Notes: generated by a model from the sequence alone, not told the origin. Shown: positions 1 through 7,517, counted from the first letter of the stretch. The stretch: 43,927 nucleotides of DNA from Deinococcus marmoris DSM 12784 (GCF_000701405.1 NZ_JNIV01000034.1:1-43927); one strand, 5' to 3'. A program made the numbers and translations.

Positions 1-202
1 CGCTCCATTGGAGCGTATTCCACGGGAGGGCCTTTTGAAACCATCGGCGGAAGGTACGTTCGTGGAGTCCGCTGTAACGGCTGAGATTCAGGGCATTGAT
101 TCGGCCAGGAATGGCCTGCCACACCGGCATCAGGTGGAGGAAAAAACGCTGTTGGGCAGCGGGGAGATTGAGCAGGGTGAGCAGCACAGGTAAAATAGTC
201 AT
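1..202 (-). CDS. IS transposase, N-terminal part (runs off left edge)
   Basis: The first 67 codons of a transposase read leftwards and continue beyond the window. The product starts MTILPVLLTLLNLP and contains a hydrophobic N-terminus followed by a small helical, Arg-rich segment (SGLHERTFRRWFQKALPW), which I recognise as the N-terminal region of DDE transposases common in Deinococcus (IS4/IS701-like). The DDE core lies outside the window, so the family is provisional. The start is the ATG at 200-202, supported by a GGAG Shine-Dalgarno 7 bases upstream. The upstream leader can fold into a hairpin that buries this ribosome site (separate entry). The element end must lie between about 250 and 310 but I could not fix it. 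Confidence 0.7.
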   Translation of the reverse strand, partial: MTILPVLLTLLNLPAAQQRFFLHLMPVWQAIPGRINALNLSRYSGLHERTFRRWFQKALPWNTLQWS

Positions 203-203
203 T

Positions 204-250
204 GGGTCTCCTTGGGTGTGGGCTTGAGAACCTCACCCTACCGGAGACCC
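204..250 (-). promoter_or_regulatory. Hairpin sequestering the transposase ribosome-binding site
   Basis: Inverted arms GGGTCTCC (204-211) and GGAGACCC (243-250) flank an inner pair GGGTG (214-218)/CACCC (234-238). In the minus-strand transcript the GGAG of the ribosome site is in the 3' arm, immediately before the start codon. Readthrough transcripts from outside would therefore be poorly translated. This arrangement is known for several IS families (IS10, IS50); its action here is inferred. A T-run (252-257) lies beyond the stem on the plus strand, so a weak plus-strand terminator is an alternative. Confidence 0.55.
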
Positions 251-310
251 GTTTTTTGGGCCACCCCTACTTTTCGTCAAAACTGTCCGAACCATTGATG
301 ACTAGGGCTT

Positions 311-578
311 AGGGCGACGCAAGACTTGGAACCGAGACCTGCGCTAAGGACATGAGCAATCTGGATTCTTGCGGCTGGGAGAGTAGTTCCCGAAAGATTC
401 AACTGAACCTTTCTCCGCGCCGATTGACTCCAGTCGGGCATTCGATGATTGGAGCTGAATCTCTCGGGAAACCTGTCCAGCACGCCTTCAATATAGTTTT
501 GAGTGATTCGCCGGATCATTAATAGACACAAGGTTTTGCCCTTAGCGCAGGTTTCTGGAGGAAGTCTCAGCTCACCCC
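311..578. mobile_element. 268-bp miniature element with Tn3-type terminal inverted repeats (TIME-like)
   Basis: A 38-bp repeat at 541-578 (minus strand, begins GGGGTGAGCTGAGACTTCC and ends CTGCGCTAAG) matches an inverted copy at 311-348 in 26 of 38 positions, with the inner 11 bases (CCTGCGCTAAG) identical. Length 38, a G-rich tip and a CGCTAAG inner end are the hallmarks of Tn3-family ends. The 192-bp interior has no convincing gene. Size and structure fit TIMEs (Tn3-derived inverted-repeat miniature elements, about 260 bp) that are mobilised in trans by a Tn3-type TnpA. No 5-bp target duplication is visible: the left flank is GGCTT and the right flank GTTTG. Confidence 0.7.
387..470. repeat. 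Inverted repeat inside the first miniature element
   Basis: Arms 387-404 (TTCCCGAAAGATTCAACT) and 453-470 are complementary in 16 of 18 positions, separated by 48 bases. Both mismatches would be G.U pairs in one RNA strand. It could be a foldback RNA structure or a paired recombination site inside the element. The function is unknown. Confidence 0.55.
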
Positions 579-583
579 GTTTG

Positions 584-856
584 GGGGGAATCTAAGGAGG
601 CTGTCACCAAGCGCAAAGTGAAGCGATTTCACAGGCAGTGGGGAGAAAAGTACCGCTTCTAGACAGTGGCGGCACTTCCGATAGCCTTCCGCTTCCAAAA
701 CTGGCGTGGGGAAGGGGTAGAAATCTACCTCCTCCCAAAGTGCGAATGCCGTTTGCGTTATCGGTACTCTCGGAAAAATCTTTTTCACAGAGGAAATATG
801 GCTGAGAGGGCAGAATTTCCACTTTGCGTTTTGTAGCAGCTTCCTTAAACCACCCC
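584..856. mobile_element. Second Tn3-type miniature element, 273 bp
   Basis: Left end 584-620 and right end 820-856 are inverted copies of a 37-bp sequence, matching in 28 of 37 positions. Both have GGGG tips and the identical inner nonamer CGCAAAGTG. The ends differ from those of the neighbouring element, so a different Tn3-type transposase should recognise them. The interior has no credible gene. The element begins exactly 5 bp after its neighbour ends (579-583), which is the target-duplication length of the Tn3 family. Its right tip abuts the TnpA remnant and supplies that gene's premature stop. The flanks GTTTG and TAGTT do not match as a target duplication. Confidence 0.65.
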
Positions 857-1020
857 TAGTTCGTCTGGGATGTCCATTCCTTCTGCTCTCAACACAGATA
901 CCGCCTGCCCCAGATACACCGTGTTCCAGGTGGCGATGATCGCCACCAGCAGAGTGATGTCGCTGTTGCAGTGGTCCTTGGCCCGAGTTCTGCTCAGGCA
1001 AACACTTGCCGGATCTCACA
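845..1020 (-). pseudogene. tnpA: Tn3-family transposase TnpA, C-terminal remnant
   Basis: The minus strand encodes RTRAKDHCNSDITLL, then VAIIATWNTVYL and VLRAEGMDIPDEL, the conserved near-C-terminal block of Tn3-family TnpA (the WNTVYL motif). The rest of the gene is missing upstream. The reading frame appears shifted near 990-1010, where another frame gives an IRQVFA-like piece. The last four residues and the stop come from the inverted repeat of the adjacent miniature element, which replaced the usual final block of about 20 residues. It is non-functional. It shows that a full Tn3-family transposon once lay here. Confidence 0.7.
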
Positions 1021-1081
1021 TTGCCCCTTACACGTACGCTATCGACGAAGCCTTCCTGCCCAAGCTATTCCACCATTCGAA

Positions 1082-1750
1082 TTAGCTCCTCATTTGGACT
1101 CCAAGCCGCTGGAGACTCCCTTGCCAGTTTTGCCTCAGCGCCGATTCTGCCGCAGCCATCTGGCCTGCCTGCAACGCCTCAACCAAAGCGGCATGTTCGT
1201 GGATTGACGCCTGCGCTGAGGCCTGATGATCGAAATACGCCAGTTCGATCCGTTGCAATTTGCGTTTCAGTGTATGCAGCGTTCCCTGCAGCTCGGTATT
1301 GTCAGCCCGGGTGATCCAGACGGCATGGAAGTCGGTATCGGCCTGTACGGCTGAGCGGGCATCGCCCGCCAGGAGCGCCTGCCCCAGCCGCCCATTGATG
1401 GCTCCAAGCGTTTCAAATGCTTCTGGGCCAAGGTGGGGCAGTGCCAGATGCAGCGCCAGCGTTTCCAGGACCTCAATGACTGGATACAGCTCGGCGGCAC
1501 GGGCGGGGTCCAGGGGCGAGATGCGCGTCCAGCGGTTCAGAGCCGTTTCCACCAGACCCTCGTCTTCCAGACGGCGCAGCGCCTCCCGAACTGGCGTGCG
1601 GCTCACGCCCATGCGCTCGGCGATGTCCTGATCGCGGAGCGGCTCGGCGGGCTGCAACACCCCCTCGATAATCCAGCGGCTGAGCTGGTCATACACGTCC
1701 TCACGGGCGAGTCGCCGGATCGGTCTGAGGGGCGCATCTGGAAGGGGCAT
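1082..1750 (-). CDS. GntR-family transcriptional regulator (FadR/FCD type)
   Basis: About 222 residues. The N-terminal winged helix-turn-helix carries the typical GntR signature (DIAERMGVSRTPVREALRRLEDEGLV). It is followed by an all-helical FCD effector domain with metal/ligand-type Asp and His residues (DFHAVW, IHEHAALVEAL). FCD regulators usually repress catabolic genes and release DNA on binding a small carboxylate or amino acid. The gene is divergent from an M20 peptidase and an ammonia-lyase, which are its likely targets. I chose the ATG at 1750. A TTG at 1765 would add five residues and neither start has a clear ribosome site. The C-terminus appears complete, ending just before the Tn3 debris. 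Confidence 0.85.
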   Translation of the reverse strand: MPLPDAPLRPIRRLAREDVYDQLSRWIIEGVLQPAEPLRDQDIAERMGVSRTPVREALRRLEDEGLVETALNRWTRISPLDPARAAELYPVIEVLETLALHLALPHLGPEAFETLGAINGRLGQALLAGDARSAVQADTDFHAVWITRADNTELQGTLHTLKRKLQRIELAYFDHQASAQASIHEHAALVEALQAGQMAAAESALRQNWQGSLQRLGVQMRS

Positions 1751-1773
1751 ACCAGATGCTACCAACTCCGCCG

Positions 1774-1798
1774 AGTAATATGTAATATATCAGTTATG
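1774..1798 (+). promoter_or_regulatory. Promoter and possible GntR operator; leaderless start
   Basis: The AT-rich sequence TAATATGTAATATATCA (1776-1792) stands out from GC-rich surroundings and contains partly palindromic ATAT arms around GTA. A TAATAT -10 box (1783-1788) lies seven bases before the ATG at 1796, so transcription would begin at or next to the start codon, the leaderless layout common in Deinococcus. The palindrome overlaps this promoter and is a natural site for the divergent FCD regulator. Regulator binding is inferred. Confidence 0.55.
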
Positions 1799-2929
1799 AC
1801 GGAATCTGTGGCTGAGCTCCTGGCCCAACTTATTCGGATCGACTCAGTGAATCCCTCCCTGGTGCCGGGCGCGGCAGGCGAGGCTGAACTGGCGCAATTT
1901 GTCCTCTCCTGGTTGCACGAGCGTGGGATCGAAGCAAAGCTGGATGAGGCTGCGCCCGGACGCCTCAGCGTGATTGCCCGTGTGCCCGGCAGTGGGGGTG
2001 GACGCTCACTGCTCCTCAACGCCCATCTCGACACTGTCGGCACTGACAACATGGCAACCCCCCTGGAACCAGTCATCCGGGAAGGCACAATGTCTGGCCG
2101 GGGCAGCTATGACATGAAGGGTGGTCTGGCCGCCTGTCTACTGGCGCTGCTTGATGCCAGCCGGGCCAAGCTGCGGGGCGACGTTATTCTGACCGCTGTG
2201 GCCGACGAGGAACATGCCAGCCTGGGTATGCAGTCCGTGCTGAGGCAGGTCCGTGCCGACGCCGCCATCGTCACCGAACCCACCAGCCTGCACCTGTGCG
2301 TGGCGCACAAGGGCTTTACCTGGCACGAGGTCACCACCCATGGACGGGCCGCACACGGGTCACGGCCAGACCTCGGCAACGACGCCATCGTGCAGATGGG
2401 CCGGGTGCTGGGCGGTCTGGAAGCCCTGCAACGCAACCTGGAATCCAGACCGGGCCACCCGCTGCTGGGCCAGGCCTCAGTGCATGCCTCGCTGATCCAG
2501 GGTGGTCAGGAACTGTCGAGCTACCCGGAGCGCTGCACCCTGCACGTCGAGCGCCGCACCCTGCCGGGCGAAACCCTGGCAGACATCGAGGCCGAGTGGC
2601 AGGCGCTGTTCTCACCCCTGCGCCACGACAGCAATTTTCAAGCTGAGCAGCGCGTTCTGATGGTGCGTGATGCGTTTGGAGTGTCCGCTGACGCCCCCAT
2701 CGTGCAGACCATTTTGCAGCAGGCAAAGCAGGTTCTGGGACAGCCCCCCGCGCAGATTGGCCTGAGCTTCTGGATGGACTCGGCGCTGCTGGCCGGGGCA
2801 GGTATTCCCACCGTGGTCTTCGGGCCGCACGGCGCGGGCGCACACGCCGCCGAAGAATGGGTGGATCTCGCGTCTGTGCAGCAGTGCCGTGAGGTTCTGA
2901 CGGCCACCCTGACCGCTTTCTGCGCCTGA
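1796..2929 (+). CDS. M20-family metallopeptidase (ArgE/DapE/YgeY-like)
   Basis: 377 residues, the usual length of M20 amidohydrolases, which use two zinc ions to hydrolyse peptide or N-acyl amino-acid bonds. Metal-binding motifs are visible: NAHLDTVG (first His/Asp), GRGSYDMKGG (bridging Asp), ADEEHASLG (catalytic Glu pair) and GPHGAGAHAAEEW near the C-terminus. The central dimerisation domain starts near HEVTTHGRAAHGS. The frame is open upstream to 1433, but that part is antisense to the regulator. The ATG at 1796 sits just after a -10 box and matches the family N-terminus. The gene is followed 37 bases later by a diaminopropionate ammonia-lyase. In E. coli the M20 protein YgeY is likewise next to the lyase YgeX. 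The exact substrate is unknown. Confidence 0.85.
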   Translation: MTESVAELLAQLIRIDSVNPSLVPGAAGEAELAQFVLSWLHERGIEAKLDEAAPGRLSVIARVPGSGGGRSLLLNAHLDTVGTDNMATPLEPVIREGTMSGRGSYDMKGGLAACLLALLDASRAKLRGDVILTAVADEEHASLGMQSVLRQVRADAAIVTEPTSLHLCVAHKGFTWHEVTTHGRAAHGSRPDLGNDAIVQMGRVLGGLEALQRNLESRPGHPLLGQASVHASLIQGGQELSSYPERCTLHVERRTLPGETLADIEAEWQALFSPLRHDSNFQAEQRVLMVRDAFGVSADAPIVQTILQQAKQVLGQPPAQIGLSFWMDSALLAGAGIPTVVFGPHGAGAHAAEEWVDLASVQQCREVLTATLTAFCA

Positions 2930-2966
2930 TCCGCCTTTCGCCCCTGCTGTTACCTCCGGAGCCATC

Positions 2967-4112
2967 ATGACCCAGCAGTTTGAAATCAGCCCCCTGTACC
3001 TGAATCCTTCTGTGGAAACCTTTGCACCAAAGGACATGCCCGGACTGCTGGCATTCCACCGCTCCCTGCCTAGCTACGCGCCAACCCCACTGGTGCGCGC
3101 TCCCGCCCTGGCCGCCACACTGGGGGTCCAGATCGCCTGGGTCAAGGACGAATCCTCCCGCCTGGGCCTGCCCGCCTACAAGATTCTGGGGGCTTCCTGG
3201 GCCACCTTTCGTGAGTTGGAGACCCGTTACGGCCCATTTGCGCCGTGGAGGACGCTGGATGAACTGGCCGCGCAGCTCGCGGGCCACGGACCGATCACGC
3301 TGGTGGCCGCCACCGACGGCAACCACGGACGGGCCGTTGCGCGCATGGCCCGCTGGCTGAATCTGAACGCCCGGATTCTGGTGCCGCAGGATATGGTGGC
3401 CGCGCGCATCGACGCGATCCGTCAGGAAGGGGCAGCGGTGCAAGTTATCTCCGGCACTTACGACGAGGCTGTGGCGGCTGCCGCCCAGCTCGCCGACCGC
3501 GCCCACATCGTGATCAGCGACACCGCCTGGGACGGTTATACTCGCGTTCCTGGCTGGGTCATCGACGGCTACAGCACCATTTTTGAGGAAGTTGAGACGC
3601 AACTGACGGCCCAGAACGCCGCGCAACCGGACCTGGTTGCGGCGCAGATGGGCGTGGGTTCGCTGGCCGCCGCCGTTGTCCAGCACTACCGCAGTCCGCA
3701 GCGTCAGGCGCAGGTGGTCGGAGTGGAACCGCTGAGGGCGGCCTGCGTGCTGAGGTCGCTTCAGGCGGGCCACCTGACTGAAGTGCCTGGGCCACACGTC
3801 TCGATCATGGCGGGCCTGAACTGCGGCCAGACTTCGCCGCTGGCCTGGCCGCTGCTCCAGGGTGGCCTGAGTGCGTCTGTTGCCATTTCTGACGGGCGGG
3901 CGAAACAGGCGATGCGTTTGCTGGCCCAGGACGGCGTGGTTTCAGGCGAGAGCGGGGCTGCCGGGGCTGGGGGCCTGCTCGAACTGTTCGGCGATGATCA
4001 TGTTACCCGGCAGGCACTGGGGGTTCATTCCGGCAGTAGCGTTCTCGTGATCTCTACTGAGGGGGCCACCGATCCCGGCGCGTATGACCGCATTGTTCAG
4101 GTAGGGAGCTGA
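2967..4112 (+). CDS. dpaL: Diaminopropionate ammonia-lyase (PLP-dependent)
   Basis: 381 residues of a fold-type II PLP enzyme. Lys72 in AYKILGAS is the expected Schiff-base lysine, and TDGNHGRAVARMA is the substrate/phosphate loop. The block SDTAWDGYTRVPGWVIDGY is characteristic of diaminopropionate ammonia-lyases such as E. coli YgeX, and separates it from threonine dehydratases. The reaction converts 2,3-diaminopropionate to pyruvate and two ammonia. The ATG at 2967 has a GGAG about 6 bases upstream. It probably forms an operon with the M20 peptidase, which might release diaminopropionate or a related amino acid from a conjugate (inference). Confidence 0.85.
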   Translation: MTQQFEISPLYLNPSVETFAPKDMPGLLAFHRSLPSYAPTPLVRAPALAATLGVQIAWVKDESSRLGLPAYKILGASWATFRELETRYGPFAPWRTLDELAAQLAGHGPITLVAATDGNHGRAVARMARWLNLNARILVPQDMVAARIDAIRQEGAAVQVISGTYDEAVAAAAQLADRAHIVISDTAWDGYTRVPGWVIDGYSTIFEEVETQLTAQNAAQPDLVAAQMGVGSLAAAVVQHYRSPQRQAQVVGVEPLRAACVLRSLQAGHLTEVPGPHVSIMAGLNCGQTSPLAWPLLQGGLSASVAISDGRAKQAMRLLAQDGVVSGESGAAGAGGLLELFGDDHVTRQALGVHSGSSVLVISTEGATDPGAYDRIVQVGS

Positions 4113-4219
4113 GTGACTGGAGGCGAGAGAATCAAGGCTCTCAGCATTTCGCACATGAGGCATTCTGCGAACTTGCCAGATCACGCTTGCGGCCTTAACG
4201 GGGGTTTTCGGGCGATTGA

Positions 4220-4486
4220 GGCTACAACGCGCAGAATCTGCGTTTCTGGTACTGGCTGATCTGGCAAACGTTGCGTGCTCACGATCAGGGTCAGGACTGG
4301 AGTGACGATGTGGCGCACCTGATGGCCCGCGTGCTGCACGACATCAGACAGGACGAGCAGATCGGCAACCACAAGCAAAGCTGCCCTGCCCCGCTGGTAG
4401 TGAACGGGCTAAGAAACTGCGGGTTGCTGGACGCGTTGCGGCAGATCGCGCCGACACGGGTGGGAAAACGGCCTCGGGCGGTCTGA
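4220..4486 (+). pseudogene. Coding relic or unrecognised hypothetical gene
   Basis: An open frame without a start codon encodes a protein-like segment rich in Trp, Asp and Leu (NAQNLRFWYWLIWQTL, then DWSDDVAHLMARVLHDIRQD) ending at 4486. A stop lies immediately before it. A second short frame (from the ATG at 4156) ends at about the same place, as if a frameshift joined them. I recognise no family. The 440-bp gap between dpaL and the zinc-ribbon gene contains nothing else I can support. Confidence 0.3.
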
Positions 4487-4550
4487 GTGATCCCATCACC
4501 GTGACGCAAGATGCAACGCCTGGGGACAGACCACCTGGTACGGTGAGGTG

Positions 4551-4952
4551 ATGCCTTTCCAGCCGCTCGACCGGGACCAGCCAGACGTGATCATGATGTG
4601 CCGGAACTGTCAGGCAGAGTGGCTCATCTATGAACAGCAGATCGGGCTTTCCATGCCCTGTCCGGCCTGTCATCGCGTGGTCTACCCCCAATACCAAGGC
4701 AGGACGAAGGGGGAAGGGGATGGGTGTCAGTTGTCGTTCAGCACCTTTAAGCGACTGCTCAACACCCCGGACACTTCAGCAGATTTCATCCGGCTGGTCG
4801 AACACCTCCTTGACCTCCGGCATGAAGGTGACCTCCACTTCGTGGACGTCTCGGGCCATAAGCTGGGGGCAGAGGAAGTGCATTACCGCATCCAGAGCCA
4901 GGAGAAGGCGCAGGGCGCAATGTACAACCGGGCCATGAACATTATTCGCTGA
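4551..4952 (+). CDS. Zinc-ribbon hypothetical protein
   Basis: 133 residues of unknown function. Two CxxC knuckles (MCRNCQAEW and MPCPACHRVVYP) about 20 residues apart suggest a zinc ribbon near the N-terminus, followed by a helical region (FSTFKRLLN, FIRLVEHLLDLRHEGDLHFVDVSG). I chose the ATG at 4551; a GTG one codon earlier is possible. No signal peptide or membrane segment is seen. A short hairpin (4954-4971) follows the stop. Confidence 0.6.
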   Translation: MPFQPLDRDQPDVIMMCRNCQAEWLIYEQQIGLSMPCPACHRVVYPQYQGRTKGEGDGCQLSFSTFKRLLNTPDTSADFIRLVEHLLDLRHEGDLHFVDVSGHKLGAEEVHYRIQSQEKAQGAMYNRAMNIIR

Positions 4953-4953
4953 C

Positions 4954-4971
4954 ACTGTCATGGCTGACAGT
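4954..4971 (+). terminator. Short hairpin after the zinc-ribbon gene
   Basis: ACTGTCA, a TGGC loop, then TGACAGT form a perfect 7-bp stem starting 2 bases past the stop codon. It lacks a T-run, so it is a weak or factor-assisted terminator at best. Confidence 0.35.
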
Positions 4972-5033
4972 CTTCCCGTCGACAGCCAGAACGTCTTCAT
5001 CTTTCTTGGCGTACAAAAATGTCGCCGCCGGAT

Positions 5034-5050
5034 CTCCACTCCGAGTGGAG
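5034..5050. repeat. Small palindrome upstream of the photolyase-like gene
   Basis: CTCCACT-CCG-AGTGGAG is a perfect 7-bp stem with a 3-base loop, 70 bases before the photolyase-like start codon. It could be an operator or an mRNA hairpin. Confidence 0.35.
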
Positions 5051-5119
5051 CCGTGAGAAGAGACCAAGCTGCGCTTCGGGACACCGTGGGTACCTTCGCG
5101 GGATGACACACTTCAGGAG

Positions 5120-6493
5120 ATGCCCAAGTCGCCTGCCTCCCTGCCCACCAGCCTGCGGGATGTGCCGCCCGCCAAGCTGTTCCCGGACGTCTTCGCCCGT
5201 GATCCACAGCACCAGGGATTCGCGCGTGGCGGGCGGGACGCAGCACTCCAGGCATTGGCTGTCATTGACCCGGTGACCTATGGACGAGACCGCTCCCAAT
5301 TGGACGGCCATGTCAGCCGCCTCTCACCCTACCTGCGCCACGGCGTCCTGACCCTGGCCGAGGTTCGGGACGCCGCCCTGACTCACGCGCCGGACACCGC
5401 CCCAAGCCGCGTGTGGAAATACGTCAACGAGTTGAGCTGGCGGGACTACTCCGTGCGCGTCTACGCCGAGGTGGGTGACCTGATCTGGCAGGATTTCGAG
5501 CCGTACAAGACGGGGCTACCTGCCTCTGATTACAGCCGTGAGTTTCCCGTTGATATCGCGAACGGCACGACCGGGGCGGTTTGCATCGATAGCTGGTCCC
5601 AGGATCTGCGCGAGACGGGCTACCTGCACAACCACATCCGGATGTGGTTGGCCAGTTACGTCGTTCACCACCGCCGGGTGTGGTGGCAGGGCGGGGCGTC
5701 GTGGTTCATCACCCACCTCCTAGACGGCGATCCGTCGTCAAACAATCTGGGCTGGCAGTGGGTCGCCAGCACCTGGCGTTCGTACCCGTACCTGTGGAAC
5801 CGGGGGAACCTCATCAAATACGCCGGGGACCGTTACTGCGCCGCCTGTCCCCTGGCAGACGCGGGCTGTCCCTTTGATGCCACCTACGCCGCTCTTTCAG
5901 AGCGGCTGTTCGAGGGTAAAGAAGCTGCCCCCAGTGAGAGCGGTCAACTGGACCCTGCGAGGTTAAAGGCCGTTCCCTGGGAGCCGCCGCCCACCCCCAA
6001 GACCATCTCTGGTGCGGTGGTGTGGGTGCATGGTGATCGCCTCTCGCCGACAAATGAGGCGCTGGCCGCCTACCCCGAGGGACCTGCCGTGTTCGTCTGG
6101 GACGATCAACTCCTGGAGGATTGGACCATCAGCGCCAAACGCCAGACCTTTATTCACGAATGCGTCGAGGCTCTGCCTGTCCACGTTCTGCGTGGTGATG
6201 TGGCCGCCGAGGTGATCCGCTTCGCCCAAGCGCACGGGGCCGACACCGTGGCCACCACACCCAGTCCCAGCCCGCGTTTTGGGGCCATCGTCACAGCACT
6301 GGAGGCGGCGGGCTTGACGGTACAACTGTGGGCAGAACCTGTGTTTGGGGAGAGCCTGACGCCACTGGACCTACGCGTCCACGGCGACTACTGGCGGCAG
6401 ATCAGTGCCAGCGCCTTCGGGAAAGACCCCGCGCCGCCTAAACCCAAGCGGCCCCGCGCAAAGAAAGCCAAGTCGGCCAAGGGTGAGAAGTAA
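5120..6493 (+). CDS. Photolyase/cryptochrome-like protein with swapped domain order
   Basis: 457 residues. Residues about 60-235 are the FAD-binding helical domain of photolyases, with recognisable motifs: SRLSPYLRHGVL, YVNELSWRDY, TGYLHNHIRMWLASY and DGDPSSNNLGWQWVAST. A cysteine trio follows (C240, C243, C250 in CAACPLADAGCPF). Residues about 295-415 resemble the alpha/beta antenna domain that in normal photolyases comes first (VVWVHGDRLSPTNEALAAYP, VFVWDDQLL, RGDVAAEVIRFAQ, GADTV). The order is thus reversed. A Lys/Ala/Pro-rich tail (about 438-457) could contact DNA. The ATG at 5120 directly follows GGAG, too close for an ideal ribosome site. A light-dependent repair or sensing role is inferred from the family. 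Confidence 0.8.
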   Translation: MPKSPASLPTSLRDVPPAKLFPDVFARDPQHQGFARGGRDAALQALAVIDPVTYGRDRSQLDGHVSRLSPYLRHGVLTLAEVRDAALTHAPDTAPSRVWKYVNELSWRDYSVRVYAEVGDLIWQDFEPYKTGLPASDYSREFPVDIANGTTGAVCIDSWSQDLRETGYLHNHIRMWLASYVVHHRRVWWQGGASWFITHLLDGDPSSNNLGWQWVASTWRSYPYLWNRGNLIKYAGDRYCAACPLADAGCPFDATYAALSERLFEGKEAAPSESGQLDPARLKAVPWEPPPTPKTISGAVVWVHGDRLSPTNEALAAYPEGPAVFVWDDQLLEDWTISAKRQTFIHECVEALPVHVLRGDVAAEVIRFAQAHGADTVATTPSPSPRFGAIVTALEAAGLTVQLWAEPVFGESLTPLDLRVHGDYWRQISASAFGKDPAPPKPKRPRAKKAKSAKGEK

Positions 6494-6545
6494 AGCCAGC
6501 TCAACGTCGCATTGACGGGCCTTCCCCTAACCCCAATACTGGGTC

Positions 6546-7373
6546 ATGAAAAAAGCTGCGTGGTGGCTGGGTCCGGTCCTGCTCGCGTCGTGTGCTCCAA
6601 TGCAGTCCATGCAGACTCAGGCCCGCTGGGTGCCCATCGATCCGCAGAACCTGTTGGTGTTCGACACCACCAAAGGACGCATGATTGTCGAAATGCGCCC
6701 GGACCTGGCCCCCAAGGCCGTCGAGCGCATCAAGCTCCTGGCCCGCGAGAAGGTGTACGACGGCCTGCAGTTCCACCGGGTCATTGATCTCTTTGTCGTC
6801 CAGACAGGCAATCCCGACAACAAAGATGGGGGAACGTCCACCTATCCGAATCTCGAACCCGAGTTCTCAGCCAGGTTGCCTGCCAAAACAGTCTGGCGAC
6901 AGGTCACCCAGACCAGCGACGGCAATGCCGGTTTCCTGGGGACCATGCCGATCTTGACCGTATCGGATGCCGAAACCCGGCGGCGCAACGTACCGGACTT
7001 TCAGGCGTGGGGCGCGTACTGCCCCGGCACGGCGGGGATGGGCCGGGGCGAGGCCCAGGACAGCGCCAACAGCGAGATCTTCTTTATGCGTGGGGCGTCT
7101 TCATTCCGGCTGGGCCTGCAGTACACCGCGTGGGGCAACGCAGTCATCGGGCGTGAGGTGGTGACCTCAGTGATCGCTGGGGAACCCCCCACGAACCCGG
7201 ACATCATGCAGCGCGTTCAGGTGGCTGCCGATCTGCCGGAAGGCGAGCGGCCTGTCGTCGAGATGATGGACACGCAGGGTCCAGCTTTCGCGCAACTGGT
7301 GGATCGGGTGCGGCGAGAGAAGGGAGCAGATTTCAGCATCTGCGACATCCAGGTGCCCACGCGGTTGAAATAA
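6546..7373 (+). CDS. Cyclophilin-type peptidyl-prolyl isomerase, lipoprotein
   Basis: 275 residues. A signal peptide ends in the lipobox LLASC (Cys16), so the mature protein should be lipid-anchored outside the cytoplasmic membrane. The cyclophilin domain has VFDTTKGRMIVEMRPDLAPKAV, the active-site segment FHRVIDLFVVQTGNP with its catalytic Arg, and NSEIFFMRG in place of the usual NSQFF. It is longer than minimal bacterial cyclophilins because of insertions around 95-160 and a C-terminal extension. A role in folding exported proteins is inferred. It starts 52 bases after the photolyase-like gene on the same strand. Confidence 0.85.
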   Translation: MKKAAWWLGPVLLASCAPMQSMQTQARWVPIDPQNLLVFDTTKGRMIVEMRPDLAPKAVERIKLLAREKVYDGLQFHRVIDLFVVQTGNPDNKDGGTSTYPNLEPEFSARLPAKTVWRQVTQTSDGNAGFLGTMPILTVSDAETRRRNVPDFQAWGAYCPGTAGMGRGEAQDSANSEIFFMRGASSFRLGLQYTAWGNAVIGREVVTSVIAGEPPTNPDIMQRVQVAADLPEGERPVVEMMDTQGPAFAQLVDRVRREKGADFSICDIQVPTRLK

Positions 7374-7517
7374 GACTGCTGGGCTCATGCCGCGAGTGCA
7401 GATCAATTGCGTTCAGGACACCAAACGCCGTTCCGATTGAGACCTTCCATCTGAGGAAGCACTGAGATTCAGCATCAATACGCCGTCACCCAGTAACTTT
7501 TCCCGGGTCTCCGAACT

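Noticed and set aside
700..760. Additional GGGG-initiated Tn3-like end at about 714
   Set aside because: GGGGTAGAAATCTACC resembles an end tip but lacks a conserved inner end and an inverted partner.
1433..1795. N-terminal extension of the M20 peptidase
   Set aside because: The extra 121 codons lie antisense to the GntR gene and before the -10 box; the family N-terminus begins at 1796.
2331..3797. 488-codon open frame on the minus strand opposite the M20/dpaL genes
   Set aside because: High-GC shadow frame; low-complexity Arg/Gly/Pro composition, no motif, fully antisense to two well-supported genes.
7374..7517. Terminator between the cyclophilin and dppC genes
   Set aside because: No strong stem with T-run is visible between these convergent genes.
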